The notes under the pieces: model-generated
What the model saw: the letters and a program-made list of their open reading frames with translations, nothing else
What the model was told of the DNA's origin: nothing
Database searches by the model: none
From: Ectothiorhodospiraceae bacterium
GTDB lineage: Bacteria > Pseudomonadota > Gammaproteobacteria > Nitrococcales > Aquisalimonadaceae
DNA length: 64,000 nt
NCBI GenBank assembly: GCA_020831845.1
Contig: JAFIFV010000146.1
Coordinates: 62,001-126,000 of the forward strand
Direction of reading: 5' to 3'
Made by a program: the position numbers and the translations under genes
Part shown: piece after piece, positions 27,877 through 37,320 of the stretch
Numbering within the stretch: position 1 is the stretch's first letter
Layout of the letters: each line of letters starts with the position of its first letter

Positions 27877-27991
27877 TTGCAGCGGTTCGTTTGGGAAAAC
27901 GCGGAACATTGGTCTCGCGCCCCGGCGGGATGAACGTCATCGTTGCCAAGGTGTCCCTCAGTGAAGTCACGCATTCCAGGAGGGGAACGCC

Positions 27992-28681
27992 ATGAGCGAT
28001 AGAGTAATGCTGATTACCGGTGCCAGCAGCGGCATTGGTGCCGCGACGGCCCGCGCCGCGGCAGCAGCGGGATACCGGCTTGCGCTGGCGGCGCGCTCTA
28101 CGGACCGGCTTGAGGCACTGTCTGGAGACCTGGGGGGGTCGGAACGGGCGCTGGCCGTCCAGTGTGACGTGAACGACTTCGACAGCCAGCAGGCCATGGT
28201 CCAGCAGGTGCTGGACCGCTTCGGGCGGCTGGATGCCGTGTTTGCCAACGCCGGCATCGGAGGTAGCTCGGGTGGGTTCAGCGGCGCGGACACCGATCGG
28301 TGGCGTGAGATGATCCTCACCAACGTCTACGGGGTTGGCCTGACGCTGCGCCATACCATCGAGGCGCTGAAAGAGACGCGCGGGCATATCCTGCTGACCG
28401 GCTCGGCGGCGGGCCGCGTGACCATCCCGGGTTCCATGTACAGCGCCACCAAGTGGGCGGTCAGCGCGATTGGCTACGGCGTTCGCGAGGAACTGCGCGG
28501 GACCGGCATTCGGGTGACGCTGATCGAGCCCGGGATGGTCGATACACCCTTCTTCGATCAACCACCAAGCCATGCGCTGAAGCCCGAGGATGTGGCCGCG
28601 GCCGTACTCTACGCGGTTTCCCAGCCGGCGCATGTGGATGTGAACGAGATACTGGTGAGGCCTACGCCGCCGCCGGAATAA
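27992..28681 (+). CDS. SDR family NAD(P)-dependent oxidoreductase
   Basis: Classical short-chain dehydrogenase of 229 residues. The cofactor motif is TGASSGIG (residues 9-16), NAG is in FANAGIGG, the catalytic Ser is in LTGSAAG and the catalytic pair is Y-x3-K in MYSATKWAV. The sequence IEPGMVDTPFF is the usual post-catalytic block. Arg after the second strand (ARSTDR) favours NADP(H). Substrate unknown. ATG at 27992 follows AGGAGGGGAACGCC. It stands alone, convergent with the MFS gene. Confidence 0.88.
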   Translation: MSDRVMLITGASSGIGAATARAAAAAGYRLALAARSTDRLEALSGDLGGSERALAVQCDVNDFDSQQAMVQQVLDRFGRLDAVFANAGIGGSSGGFSGADTDRWREMILTNVYGVGLTLRHTIEALKETRGHILLTGSAAGRVTIPGSMYSATKWAVSAIGYGVREELRGTGIRVTLIEPGMVDTPFFDQPPSHALKPEDVAAAVLYAVSQPAHVDVNEILVRPTPPPE

Positions 28682-28750
28682 CGGCCGGGGCCGGCAACGA
28701 AGACCGGAGGCGGCGGTTGGGAGCGGCTGTTGCTCCGCTTCCCCCGGGTG

Positions 28751-29923
28751 TCAGGCAGCCCGTAGCCGGTGTCGGCCCAGATGCAGCAGCAGGCTGGCAA
28801 CACCATTCAGTGCTGCGGCCAGCAGAGCAACCGTCAGGTAGCCCTGCGTGGAGAAAACCGGCCCGAACAGTGCGGCGCCGGCAAACACGCCGATGTATGT
28901 GGTGCAGGTGAAGAATGCCATGATCGCTCCCCGGCCATGGTCGCTCTGGTGGCTGCACAGCGTGGATTGGCCCACCAGCGCCGCTCCCTGCACGATCCCG
29001 ATCCACAGCAGCGCAAGCATCGCCCAGCCGGGACCAGGGCTCAGCGCCAGTGCCAGCCAGCCGACCATCAGGCCGCCATGGGCCAGATATAGCGATTGCC
29101 GGTGGCCGAGGCGGTCCAGCAGTCGGCTGTTCAGGGTCATCAGTGCCAGGCCGGCCCCGTAAGCAAGAATGACCAGGCCGGCCCCGTCGCTGCCCATTCC
29201 CATTCCGTTTCTCAGCCAGGTCCCCAGGTAGGTGTAGGCGCCGTAGAAGGCCACCATGTTGCAGACGTTGACCAGCAATATCAGCCGCGCCCCGGGGTCG
29301 AGGAACACGGCGGCTGACAACTGCCGCAGGTCTGCCGGCGGCTGGTGGCCCGTGGCCTGTGCCCGACCGGCCGGGAGCAAGCGGCTTGCTAACAGAGCCA
29401 GTGTCGCCACGGCGGCCAGCAACGCCATCGCCGAGCGCCAGCCGGCGAGGTCGGCGAGATAGCCGCCCAACGGGATACAGACGATGATGGCGTAGCCCCA
29501 ACCGGCCATGACCCGCCCCATGGTCCTGCCCCGCTGGGCAAACGGTACGTGATCACCCACCAGCGAGTAGGCAGTGGGTACGTACATGCCGGCGCCGACG
29601 CCGGTGGCCGCCAGCGCCAGCAGCAGCCAGGCAAACCCCGGGGCCAGTGCGGCGCCCACCAGCCCCAGCGTGAACAGGGCGAGGCCGATTCGAATGAGCC
29701 GTAACCGTGGGAACCGGCCCCCGAATAGCCCGAACAACGGGGCGGCGATGGCCAGTGTGGCGCCGAACAGGCTGACTGCCCAGGCGGACTCCGCTGTGCT
29801 CAGGCCGAACGTGAGAGCGATGTCCGGCAGCAGGGGTGAAAGCAGGAACGGCACCGAGGCGAATGCAACCACCAGCAGAACCAGGGTTGCAACAGCCGTG
29901 GACGTGAGGCCAGTCGGTGTCAT
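28751..29923 (-). CDS. MFS transporter (drug/arabinose efflux-like)
   Basis: A 390-residue major-facilitator protein with about 12 membrane spans. The pattern LFGLFGGRFPRLRLIRIG is the loop 2-3 motif, and GVGAGMYVPTAYSLVGDHVPFAQRGRTMG is the span 4-5 region of the AraJ/YbjJ-like group (given in two parts of the family). No substrate can be assigned. The start is supported by AAGGAAACC upstream. It is convergent with the SDR gene and divergent from amn. Confidence 0.82.
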   Translation of the reverse strand: MTPTGLTSTAVATLVLLVVAFASVPFLLSPLLPDIALTFGLSTAESAWAVSLFGATLAIAAPLFGLFGGRFPRLRLIRIGLALFTLGLVGAALAPGFAWLLLALAATGVGAGMYVPTAYSLVGDHVPFAQRGRTMGRVMAGWGYAIIVCIPLGGYLADLAGWRSAMALLAAVATLALLASRLLPAGRAQATGHQPPADLRQLSAAVFLDPGARLILLVNVCNMVAFYGAYTYLGTWLRNGMGMGSDGAGLVILAYGAGLALMTLNSRLLDRLGHRQSLYLAHGGLMVGWLALALSPGPGWAMLALLWIGIVQGAALVGQSTLCSHQSDHGRGAIMAFFTCTTYIGVFAGAALFGPVFSTQGYLTVALLAAALNGVASLLLHLGRHRLRAA

Positions 29924-30042
29924 GGTGGTGGGGTTTCCTTGAGTGGTCGCCGTTTCCCATCGTCGTTCGTTGTCCGGCCGGGCGTCCTTTTAGCATCGGG
30001 CGGTTGCACGGCGCCGCGCAAGTCCCGAAACTAAACACGAGT

Positions 30043-30058
30043 CCTCCGCGTGCGGAGG
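30043..30058. promoter_or_regulatory. 16-bp dyad in the amn 5' region
   Basis: CCTCCGC-GT-GCGGAGG is a perfect 7+2+7 palindrome 22 bp upstream of the amn start. The loop is too short for a stable hairpin unless two pairs open. It may be an operator or hide a GGAGG ribosome-like sequence. Function unassigned. Confidence 0.3.
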
Positions 30059-30080
30059 TGGATATGGATGAGGAGGTGAT

Positions 30081-31553
30081 ATGCCTGGTACCGGACATGG
30101 ACCGGTTCGCGACCTGGTGCCCTGCGACACCGCCGAGGAAGCGGTAGCCCGGATTCGGCATATTTACGATACGGCGGTTCAGCGCATTCGTGAATCGCAC
30201 CGCCGGTTCGCCTCCGGCGCCTCGGTCAGCGACTCCTGCGTGGACGCCTGCTACCCCTATGTTGGCATAGAGGTGACGCCGGATCAGTTGGTCACCGACG
30301 CGCAGCCAACCTATGGCTCACTCCGAAACGCCGGGGCGCATGGCACCACGGTGACGCGGCCGGACATCTTCTCCTCGTATTTTCACGAGCAGCTCAGCCT
30401 GTTGATCGCCAATCATCGCGTGCCGGTCCAGGTGGGGGTGAGCAATCAGCCGATCCCGCTGCCTTTCGTGATCGAGGAGTCCACGGCCGATCTCGGCCCG
30501 GAGCAGGTGCGGCGCCTGAGCGAGGTGTTCCACCTGCCGAATCTGGGACATATCGACGACAGCATCGCCAACGCCACCAGCCGCACGCCGTCCGGCTACC
30601 CCTATCCGCTGGCGCTGTTCTCGGCCCAGCGTGTGGACATCGCGCTGCAGCGCCTGCATCACTACACCAGCACGGATCCCCGGCATTTCCAGGGTTTCGT
30701 GTTGTTTACGAATTACCAGCGTTATGTGGACGACTTCGTGGCCTATGCCCACGACCAGGTGAAGCGGGGCAATGGCTATGAAGCCTTCGTCGAGCCGGGC
30801 GAGCGTATTACCGCCAGCCCCAACGCCGAACGCTATGTTTCGGGCGGGGAAACGCCGAAACACATGCCGCCAATGCCCGCCTACCATCTGGTGCGGCCGG
30901 ACGGGCTGGGCGTGACGCTGATCAATATCGGCATGGGACCGTCCAACGCAAAGACCATCACCGACCACTTGGCAGTGCTGCGGCCGCATTGCTGGCTGAT
31001 GGTGGGGCACTGCGGCGGATTGCGGCGTTCCCAGCAACTGGGGGACTACGTGCTGGCCCACGCATACATCCGCGAGGATCACGTGCTGGATCAGGATCTG
31101 CCGCTGTGGGTGCCCATCCCGGCTATCGCGGAGATCCAGGTGGCGCTGCAGGATGCGGTGGCCGGGGTCACCGGCCTAGACGGCACTGATATCAAGACCC
31201 GGCTGCGCACCGGCACCGTGGCCAGCACCGACAACCGCAACTGGGAGTTCCGTTACGACGAACTCTATGAGCGTTTCAGTCAGTCGCGGGCTATTGCGGT
31301 GGACATGGAGAGCGCGACCATCGCGGCCAACGGCTTTCGCCTTCGGGTGCCGTACGGCACGCTGCTTTGTGTGTCCGACAAGCCCATGCACGGCGAGCTG
31401 AAGCTCCGCAGCATGGCGAATTCCTTCTACCGTACGCGCATCAATCAGCACCTGACGATCGGCCTGGAAACGCTGCGCATCCTTGAACAGTCCGGTGTCG
31501 ATCAGTTGCATTCCCGCAAGCTGCGCAGTTTCGACGAACCGGCGTTCCGTTAG
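30081..31553 (+). CDS. amn: AMP nucleosidase
   Basis: Hydrolyses AMP to adenine and ribose 5-phosphate, controlling adenylate levels. The 490-residue protein has the N-terminal Amn-specific domain (RIRHIYDTAVQRI, YPYVGIEVTPDQL, RPDIFSSYFHEQL) and the C-terminal nucleoside-phosphorylase fold (LINIGMGPSNAKTITDHL, VGHCGGLRRSQQLGDYVLA, VDMESATIAANGFR, LCVSDKPMHGELK). Length is normal. The ATG follows GAGGAGGTGAT. Divergent from the MFS gene. Confidence 0.95.
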   Translation: MPGTGHGPVRDLVPCDTAEEAVARIRHIYDTAVQRIRESHRRFASGASVSDSCVDACYPYVGIEVTPDQLVTDAQPTYGSLRNAGAHGTTVTRPDIFSSYFHEQLSLLIANHRVPVQVGVSNQPIPLPFVIEESTADLGPEQVRRLSEVFHLPNLGHIDDSIANATSRTPSGYPYPLALFSAQRVDIALQRLHHYTSTDPRHFQGFVLFTNYQRYVDDFVAYAHDQVKRGNGYEAFVEPGERITASPNAERYVSGGETPKHMPPMPAYHLVRPDGLGVTLINIGMGPSNAKTITDHLAVLRPHCWLMVGHCGGLRRSQQLGDYVLAHAYIREDHVLDQDLPLWVPIPAIAEIQVALQDAVAGVTGLDGTDIKTRLRTGTVASTDNRNWEFRYDELYERFSQSRAIAVDMESATIAANGFRLRVPYGTLLCVSDKPMHGELKLRSMANSFYRTRINQHLTIGLETLRILEQSGVDQLHSRKLRSFDEPAFR

Positions 31554-31569
31554 TCAGCGCTGGGTGGCC

Positions 31570-31640
31570 TGTTGCCTGGCTGCGGAATGACGGGCGGCCA
31601 AGCTCCGCCCCCCGCACTGGGAGCCTTCCGGCCGTAACCT
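31570..31640. repeat. Decayed copy of the GGAATGAC palindromic element
   Basis: In the 125-bp gap between amn and the next gene, blocks CTGCGGAATGACGGGCGGCC and CCGGCCGTAAC align in order with the element at 42247-42388. There they occur as TGGAATGACCACGGGGC and CCGACTGTAACGC. The terminal inverted repeats are not recognisable. Support is by eye and rests on the 37321 and 42247 copies. Confidence 0.4.
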
Positions 31641-31678
31641 GGCCGAGGAACCAGTCGGCGTTACCTTGGAGGCGTTCC

Positions 31679-32989
31679 TCAGTGAAACACCTCCACGCGT
31701 TCGAGCTCGGCAAAGGTGAGCGGGAAGCTGACATCGCCACCATGCATACGCCGACGTAGCACAAGTCTGTCCGGTTCCACCTCCACCAGCAGGCCTTCAC
31801 GTTGCCGGCCGTTGCTCAGGTAGGCCCGTGCAGAGCGGTGGAGATGCTGTTCCAGGTCGGAGAAATCCACTTCCCTGTATTGCGGCGCGGCCCGTCCCGC
31901 TCGCTCCGGGCGCGCCCGGTCTGCGCCGCTGCTCGGGTCTGCCACGGCTTGTGGCACGTCAGCCCCGGCTTCCGGCCGATAGCGCCGCAAGGCCACGTCC
32001 CGCACCGGCTCGTCGTTGACATGCAGCCTGATTCCCAGCGCATCCACCAGTTCCTGGGGGCCATAGAAGCGCGTGTTGGTGAAGTTCAGGCTGCTGCTCG
32101 GGAACGCCTGTACTTCGATGCTGCCGGCATTCGTGACGAACCTGCGGTAGGCGTCCACCAGGCTTTCCGATGGCTCCAGGCCGGTCTGGTTCATCAGCGT
32201 GTGGATGGCGCTCACATGCTGTTCGATAAATGCCCCTACCTCCATCTCCGAACGGTCCGCGCAGTAGCGGTTGCGGCGCTGGTTGTAGGAGAGGTCGGTG
32301 TACTTGAAGTTCATGTGTTCCACGCGGGGCTGCTGATTCATCAGACGCACCGGCGTGATTTCGCCCAGCGGCATGGAGGTGAGGCGGATCTCCCAGCGCA
32401 CTTCAGCCGCCTCACGGACTCGTGTGTTGCCTGAAAAGGTCACGCTGTCGAAGCGCTGGTCATGCTCGTAGGCGTAGTGCAGATCGGCCACCAGCGACTG
32501 GTAGCCCATGGCGTGCCAGTCGTCCGGTCCCAGTACCGTTCCGTCCCCGCAGGAGCCGAACGCGGCGTCCACCGAAGCGGTCTGGCCATCTGCGGCCTGC
32601 ATTTCCTGCAAGCCATGGAGGATATCGCCTTGGGTGTGGAAGCGAACGCCTTCGGCGCTGACGCCCAGTGCCTTGGGCAGGCGCAGGGCCTGAAGATCGC
32701 GTTCCAGACGAATCAGTTCCAGCAGGTTGCCAGCCGAGAGCGTCACTCGGTCGATGCGGACTTCGTCGTTGATGCCCAGCGGTCTGATTTCCACTCCGCG
32801 GATGGATACCTGGCCGAGCAGCGACGGAATGATCCCCTCATAGCTGATCTGGGCGAACGGCCGCATCATGCTGGCGAACTCGTCCATCCGCTCCTTTGCC
32901 TGATACCAGATGTAGGCGTTCAGCGCGACCGCGACGACCAGGAGGATGAAAAGCCACGACAGGAGGCGTTTACGCGAAAGCAGGCCCAT
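31679..32989 (-). CDS. Unknown membrane-anchored protein
   Basis: A 436-residue protein with one N-terminal membrane span (about 9-28, LLSWLFILLVVAVALNAYIW), leaving a large soluble domain probably outside the cytoplasm. That domain is strand-rich and repeats motifs such as GQVSIRGVEIRPLGINDEVR, recalling AsmA/DUF945-type envelope proteins, but I cannot assign a family. One Cys pair (FGSCGDG, NRYCADR) could be structural. The tail (about 355-400) is rich in Arg, Ala and Pro. The start at 32989 follows AAAGGGAT; an earlier in-frame start adds 10 residues. Confidence 0.7.
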   Translation of the reverse strand: MGLLSRKRLLSWLFILLVVAVALNAYIWYQAKERMDEFASMMRPFAQISYEGIIPSLLGQVSIRGVEIRPLGINDEVRIDRVTLSAGNLLELIRLERDLQALRLPKALGVSAEGVRFHTQGDILHGLQEMQAADGQTASVDAAFGSCGDGTVLGPDDWHAMGYQSLVADLHYAYEHDQRFDSVTFSGNTRVREAAEVRWEIRLTSMPLGEITPVRLMNQQPRVEHMNFKYTDLSYNQRRNRYCADRSEMEVGAFIEQHVSAIHTLMNQTGLEPSESLVDAYRRFVTNAGSIEVQAFPSSSLNFTNTRFYGPQELVDALGIRLHVNDEPVRDVALRRYRPEAGADVPQAVADPSSGADRARPERAGRAAPQYREVDFSDLEQHLHRSARAYLSNGRQREGLLVEVEPDRLVLRRRMHGGDVSFPLTFAELERVEVFH

Positions 32990-33258
32990 GCAACGATCCC
33001 TTTGAAGTTTCCCTGGCAATTGTTCTTTGACAGTTTTTGCTTATTCGATGAGCCCCGGGTACCGTTTGACGGAAACCGCATGAGCCTTGCCCAGGCACGA
33101 ACGCTAACGCCAGCAGGAGCGCCGATCAACCGGCAGCCGACTGGCGGTGGCCCTCCGTGTCGCAAGCGGACATGATTGATTCATCGTTTTATCATGTGCT
33201 TGAGCGCGGCGCACGGTACTGGTTCTCGATAGTGAAAGAAAATCAAGAGGAGGCACCC

Positions 33259-33723
33259 ATGGCTACCGTTGGCACCATCGTCGTTCCCTGTGACGGTTCC
33301 GAGCATTCCGCCAAGGCGGCCGAGCACGCGGCGCTACTTGCTGTCTCGATGAAGCTGCCGGTCCATCTGTTGCACGTCTCTCCGTCACATCCGCGGGAAC
33401 TGTTCGGCATTCCCGGCCCATCCGCCGAGATGGTGGGTATCGAGCGCATCGACGAGCAGGCGTTTCAGGCGATCTGGGATACGGCTGCGCAGAAGGCTTT
33501 CGACACTGCCAGAAAAGCCATGGGGGATGCGACGGTGACGTTGGAAACCGTCAGAAGCAAGGGTGATCCGTCACGGGCTATTATCGATTATGCCGCCAGT
33601 CAGGCCAGTCCGATGATCGTCATCGGGCGGCGCGGCCTGGGAAGGTTCCAGGAGGCACTGCTGGGCAGCGTATCCCAGCGCGTGCTGCACTGGGCGGACT
33701 GTCCCGTGCTCGTGGTCCATTGA
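33259..33723 (+). CDS. Universal stress protein, single domain
   Basis: A 154-residue UspA-superfamily protein of the ATP-binding type. It begins ATVGTIVVPCDGSEHSAKAAEHAA and ends with the nucleotide-binding loop MIVIGRRGLGRFQEALLGSVSQRV, matching G-x2-G-x9-G-S. Usp proteins help survival in growth arrest; the exact role is unknown. ATG at 33259 follows AAGAGGAGGCACCC. The 269-bp gap upstream is otherwise empty and probably holds promoters for this gene and the divergent membrane-protein gene. Confidence 0.9.
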   Translation: MATVGTIVVPCDGSEHSAKAAEHAALLAVSMKLPVHLLHVSPSHPRELFGIPGPSAEMVGIERIDEQAFQAIWDTAAQKAFDTARKAMGDATVTLETVRSKGDPSRAIIDYAASQASPMIVIGRRGLGRFQEALLGSVSQRVLHWADCPVLVVH

Positions 33724-33790
33724 GCGGGAACAGGCCAGCGTCGACGTGACGGGTGGCAACCCGATGGCGGTCCTGATGGCAGCCGAGCGC

Positions 33791-34159
33791 TCAGTACCTG
33801 CGCTCCTCGGGCAGCGTCTCTTCGATCGGGCGGACTTCTATGGTTCCGATGCGGGCTGACGGCCAGCCGCCTGCGATTCGCAGCGCAGCATCCATATCGG
33901 CCGCCTCGATCAGAAAATAACCGCCGATCTGCTCCTTGGTTTCGGCAAAGGGGCCGTCGGTGACGGTGGTTTCGCCGCTCCGGCGCTGCAGCGTCTTCGC
34001 CGTGCCAGCACTCCGCAAGGCGTGCGTCGCCAGCAACTGCCCCTCTTGTCGTAGCTTCCGGACGTAGTCCAGCGTTTCCTGCCGCAGTGCCAGCCACTCC
34101 TCGCGCGAGAGCGCGTTCAGTACCTGTTCCTGTTCGTAGGCCAGGCAAAGAAACTTCAT
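33791..34159 (-). CDS. YciI/DGPF-domain protein
   Basis: A 122-residue ferredoxin-like-fold protein of the YCII-related/DGPF group (often linked to ECF sigma factors and annotated as PhnB-like). It begins MKFLCLAYEQEQVL and has the hallmark TVTDGPFAETKEQIGGYFLIEA and the terminal VRPIEE. Function in the group is unsettled. No sigma factor gene is adjacent. ATG at 34159 follows GAGGAGCAGAGGC. Convergent with the Usp gene. Confidence 0.85.
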   Translation of the reverse strand: MKFLCLAYEQEQVLNALSREEWLALRQETLDYVRKLRQEGQLLATHALRSAGTAKTLQRRSGETTVTDGPFAETKEQIGGYFLIEAADMDAALRIAGGWPSARIGTIEVRPIEETLPEERRY

Positions 34160-34230
34160 GCCTCTGCTCCTCTGTCTCGTTGTGGGTCCTGGTCGTCGGG
34201 CGGTGCGGTAATTCGACAGATCCGGTGCGT

Positions 34231-35955
34231 TCAGGAAGACGCCGGAACCGGGATGCACCGTTCGACGTACCCCAGCCGCGGGCTGCCCACCTTGATGGTG
34301 ACGGTGCCGGTGCCGCGCACGATCCAGGATGCCCTGGCGCGGTTGTCGGAGCCGGAAGAGTGTTGGAACCAGGGCATCTGCGAAGCCTGGCCGAGGCCAC
34401 GCCCCCAGCCGTCCAGGTGCCCCAGCGTCTGGCGCCTCTGCAACGGCTCGATCAAATCGCATCCGTGGCTTCCGAAGTTGGCCTCTACCGGTGTGTTCCA
34501 GGGAGCTTCCCTCCCCGCGCTGATGCCGTTGGTCGGGAGATAGCCGTGATTGGCGACAGAGATGCGGATTTCCTGGTGGTTTTCTCCCAATGGCACGCAG
34601 TCCAACGCTTCCACACTCAGTCGGGGAAGCAGCGAGGCAACCAGCAGCCAGTAGGCAGACATGCTGTCACAGATGGTCGGGAGCTTTTCCGGGGGTGGGT
34701 TCCAGATGCCCACCCGCGGATCATGGCCTCCGATTTCGACGGCGCCGAGCTGCGGGTGCTCCAGCGGCGCCCAGGGTTGAAAGATCCTGCCTGCGTTGCG
34801 TCGCTCGTCCCAGTCGGCCAGGCGCCCCATGTCGCTGCGGCTCAACGCGGTGTAGTGATCCACGAAGCGGCGCGGCTTCGGCAGGTCCAGTTGCCGGAAC
34901 AGGTCCCAGAGCTCGCAGACCTCGGCCAGGCAGCCGCGCTGGTGGTACGCGAAATCGGTCAGATCCCCATGCAGCGGCTTGTCAGGCTCGTAGGTGAACT
35001 CCTCGTAGCCGCTGACCGTCGGATAGCCCGGATGCCGTTCCCCCCAAACCGCAAGTTGCCGGTAAACCCCAAGATCGGCCTGATCCATGCGGGTGTCGGG
35101 TACATCCTGTGCCGGGCGGATGAAGACGCCGCCGAAGGTATGCAGATTGAGCCAGGCGTAGAGGTTGGGGTGCGCGACCGCGAATGCCATCACCGCCTGT
35201 GTTTCCGGTTCCGAGCCCGGGTAGTCGCCTGCGCCGGCCTGATGCGGTTCCGGTCGCCAGCTCCAGGGGAAATTGCGGTTGAAGTCCGGGGTGCCGCGCA
35301 ACAGCTCGGGTTCCGGTATCGTGTGGCCGTCCCAGTGTTCGATCACACCTTCGGGATAGAGCCGCCAGTAGGGGGGAGGGTCTTCCACGCGTCGTGGCAG
35401 CATCAGCCCCGGATGACTGGCGGATTCCACGAAATCCCCGGCGTCGTCGCGCATTCTCAGGTAGCGGCAGACGCCGTCGCCGTCCAGGTCCTCAACCCGC
35501 CAGTGGGGTTGGTTTTCGGCATGGGGCTGGCGGCGCGGCGCGGATCGCACGAAGCCGCCCTGGCGCAGCACACGTTCGGCACCGTCGGGCGAGATCCGGG
35601 GGCAGATGTGAAAGTGCAACCCGCGCAGGGCGTCCCGCAGGTGGGCCGGGAGGCCTGCGGGTGGGGCGTCATCGGTATGCAGCCGCAAAGCCGCCTCGGC
35701 GATGGCCAGTGCCACGCTGGAACCGGCAAGCTCGCCGCCGTGCATGTTGCCGTCCACCCAGGTGGCAGGACGCACTCCGCCCGGATCCTTGCCGATGCTC
35801 AGCACCCAGATGTCACGCCCTTCGGGCGTCTTGCCGATGCTGCGTAATTCGGTTATTTCCGGGTACTTTCCAGCCCAGTCTTGCAACTGCCGGCTCAGTC
35901 TGTCGTAGTCCAGGTAGGTGTGGCGGAAGCTCTTTCCAGGAGTGTTCAGTGCCAT
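34231..35955 (-). CDS. M14 family zinc carboxypeptidase
   Basis: A 574-residue peptidase. The catalytic domain (about 10-370) has the zinc ligands H-x2-E in GNMHGGELAG, the distal His in LNLHTFGGVF, and the catalytic Glu in GCLAEVCELWD. A C-terminal beta-rich domain (about 460-574, EIRISVANHGYLPTN) follows. No signal peptide is evident, so it may be cytoplasmic. The start at 35955 gives MALNTPGKSFRHTYLDY; a longer frame would add 41 low-quality residues. Substrate unknown. It is divergent from the HAD gene, with under 100 bp shared for both promoters. Confidence 0.87.
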   Translation of the reverse strand: MALNTPGKSFRHTYLDYDRLSRQLQDWAGKYPEITELRSIGKTPEGRDIWVLSIGKDPGGVRPATWVDGNMHGGELAGSSVALAIAEAALRLHTDDAPPAGLPAHLRDALRGLHFHICPRISPDGAERVLRQGGFVRSAPRRQPHAENQPHWRVEDLDGDGVCRYLRMRDDAGDFVESASHPGLMLPRRVEDPPPYWRLYPEGVIEHWDGHTIPEPELLRGTPDFNRNFPWSWRPEPHQAGAGDYPGSEPETQAVMAFAVAHPNLYAWLNLHTFGGVFIRPAQDVPDTRMDQADLGVYRQLAVWGERHPGYPTVSGYEEFTYEPDKPLHGDLTDFAYHQRGCLAEVCELWDLFRQLDLPKPRRFVDHYTALSRSDMGRLADWDERRNAGRIFQPWAPLEHPQLGAVEIGGHDPRVGIWNPPPEKLPTICDSMSAYWLLVASLLPRLSVEALDCVPLGENHQEIRISVANHGYLPTNGISAGREAPWNTPVEANFGSHGCDLIEPLQRRQTLGHLDGWGRGLGQASQMPWFQHSSGSDNRARASWIVRGTGTVTIKVGSPRLGYVERCIPVPASS

Positions 35956-36048
35956 GTCGTGTCCTTTGTCGCCGCCCGCGGCAGTGGGTAGGGGGACGGT
36001 CGTGTTTGCGGCTATTCTGGCAAGGTTAGAACAAAGACAGAGGTGACC

Positions 36049-36756
36049 ATGGAGGAGAGCGTGCGCGATACGGTCCATGTGCTGGCATTCGACGTGTTCG
36101 GCACCGTGGTGGACTGGTACTCCTCGGTGGAAAGAGAGGTGCGGAGAGTGCTCCCGGAGGTCGACGCGAATGCGTTCGCGCTGGCCTGGCGCGCCGGTTA
36201 TCAGCCGGCCATGGAAAGGGTGCGATCAGGAAAAACCGGATGGGTGCCGCTGGACCTGCTGCACCGGCAGATTCTCGAGGACCTGCTGGCGCGCTTTGAA
36301 GTGCGATCACTCCCCGAGCCGGAGATCACTTCGCTGAACCGGATATGGCACCGGTTGGACCCGTGGCCGGATGCGGTGGAAGGCATCACGCGCCTGAAGC
36401 GGCGCTATACCGTGTGTACGCTGTCCAACGGCAACCTTGGTCTGCTCACGGCCATGGCCAAGCATGCGCAGCTGCCATGGGACTGCATTCTGTCGGCCGA
36501 GGTGTTCGGCAAGTACAAGCCGGACCCCGACACTTACCTGGGCGTGGCCCGGGTGTTCGACGTGAGGCCGGAGCAGGTGATGCTGGTGGCGGCTCATCAG
36601 GACGACCTGGCCGCTGCTCGCAGCTGCGGCTTGCGCACGGCCTACATAGAGCGGCCGCAGGAATTCGGGCCAATGCACTCCAAGGACGTGTCCCCGGACT
36701 CCGCCAACACCCTGCATGCGGAAAATCTCAGGGTGCTGGCGGACATGCTGGAGTAG
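36049..36756 (+). CDS. Haloacid dehalogenase type II
   Basis: A 235-residue HAD hydrolase of the L-2-haloacid dehalogenase type. Motif I is AFDVFGTVVDWYSSVERE with nucleophile Asp near residue 13; motif II is CTLSNGNLGLL; motif III is the Lys in FGKYKPDPDTYLG; motif IV is VAAHQDDLAAARSCG. The pattern WYSS and the cap fit the dehalogenase group, but many such genes act on other substrates. ATG at 36049 follows GAGGTGACC. Its 3' end is 8 bp from a convergent gene. Confidence 0.87.
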   Translation: MEESVRDTVHVLAFDVFGTVVDWYSSVEREVRRVLPEVDANAFALAWRAGYQPAMERVRSGKTGWVPLDLLHRQILEDLLARFEVRSLPEPEITSLNRIWHRLDPWPDAVEGITRLKRRYTVCTLSNGNLGLLTAMAKHAQLPWDCILSAEVFGKYKPDPDTYLGVARVFDVRPEQVMLVAAHQDDLAAARSCGLRTAYIERPQEFGPMHSKDVSPDSANTLHAENLRVLADMLE

Positions 36757-36764
36757 GGCGTCCG

Positions 36765-37217
36765 TTACTGTCCGGCCGCCTGGCTCGCGAAGTTCTCCAG
36801 CGCCCCGGACACCTGCCCGATGACCTCGTCACAGTCTTCCAGCCCGTGGCGTTCGGCGAGGTGGTCGGCGCTGTTGTAGCCCACGTACACGGTTTCGTCC
36901 TCCTGCCAGATCAGCGCCTTCATCGGCAGATCGATACCGACGCTGCGGCCACATTGCATGAGCTGCGTACCGATCTCCGGGTTCCCGAACATCACCAGGT
37001 AGGTGGGCTCCAGCTCCATGCCGGCGCCGGCCGCGCCCATGCTGTGGTCCACTTCCTGGAAGATGTTCATGCCGGCGTCATCCAGTGCCGAAAGGAGGCG
37101 GTCGATGGTGCCGGCCATATCGGAATCGCTTTCCAGTACCTCCATGCCATCCGCCGCCTGTGTCTGCGTGGAGAAGAGGAACAATGCGGCGAAGGCGGTC
37201 GCGAAAAAAATCTTCAT
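36765..37217 (-). CDS. DUF302 protein with signal peptide
   Basis: A 150-residue exported protein. A Sec signal (about 1-22, MKIFFATAFAALFLFSTQTQ) precedes a DUF302 domain. The segment PTYLVMFGNPEIGTQLMQC and the block IDLPMKALIWQ are family landmarks, along with the terminal helix. DUF302 proteins are common in sulfur-oxidising bacteria, with no settled role. The start follows GACCAGGAGACCGTC. It is convergent with the HAD gene. Confidence 0.85.
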   Translation of the reverse strand: MKIFFATAFAALFLFSTQTQAADGMEVLESDSDMAGTIDRLLSALDDAGMNIFQEVDHSMGAAGAGMELEPTYLVMFGNPEIGTQLMQCGRSVGIDLPMKALIWQEDETVYVGYNSADHLAERHGLEDCDEVIGQVSGALENFASQAAGQ

Positions 37218-37320
37218 GACGGTCTCCTGGTCGCTGCTTGGGAAAGAATGCCCCTCGAACAGGGGCGGCCTGCCAGGCAGACTATGGTGCAGGGAGCACG
37301 GGCATGGCAACCTTGCCTTC

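Noticed and set aside
33170-33258. FNR/Anr-like box upstream of the single-domain Usp gene
   Set aside because: TTGATTCATCG lacks the second half-site ATCAA at the right distance.
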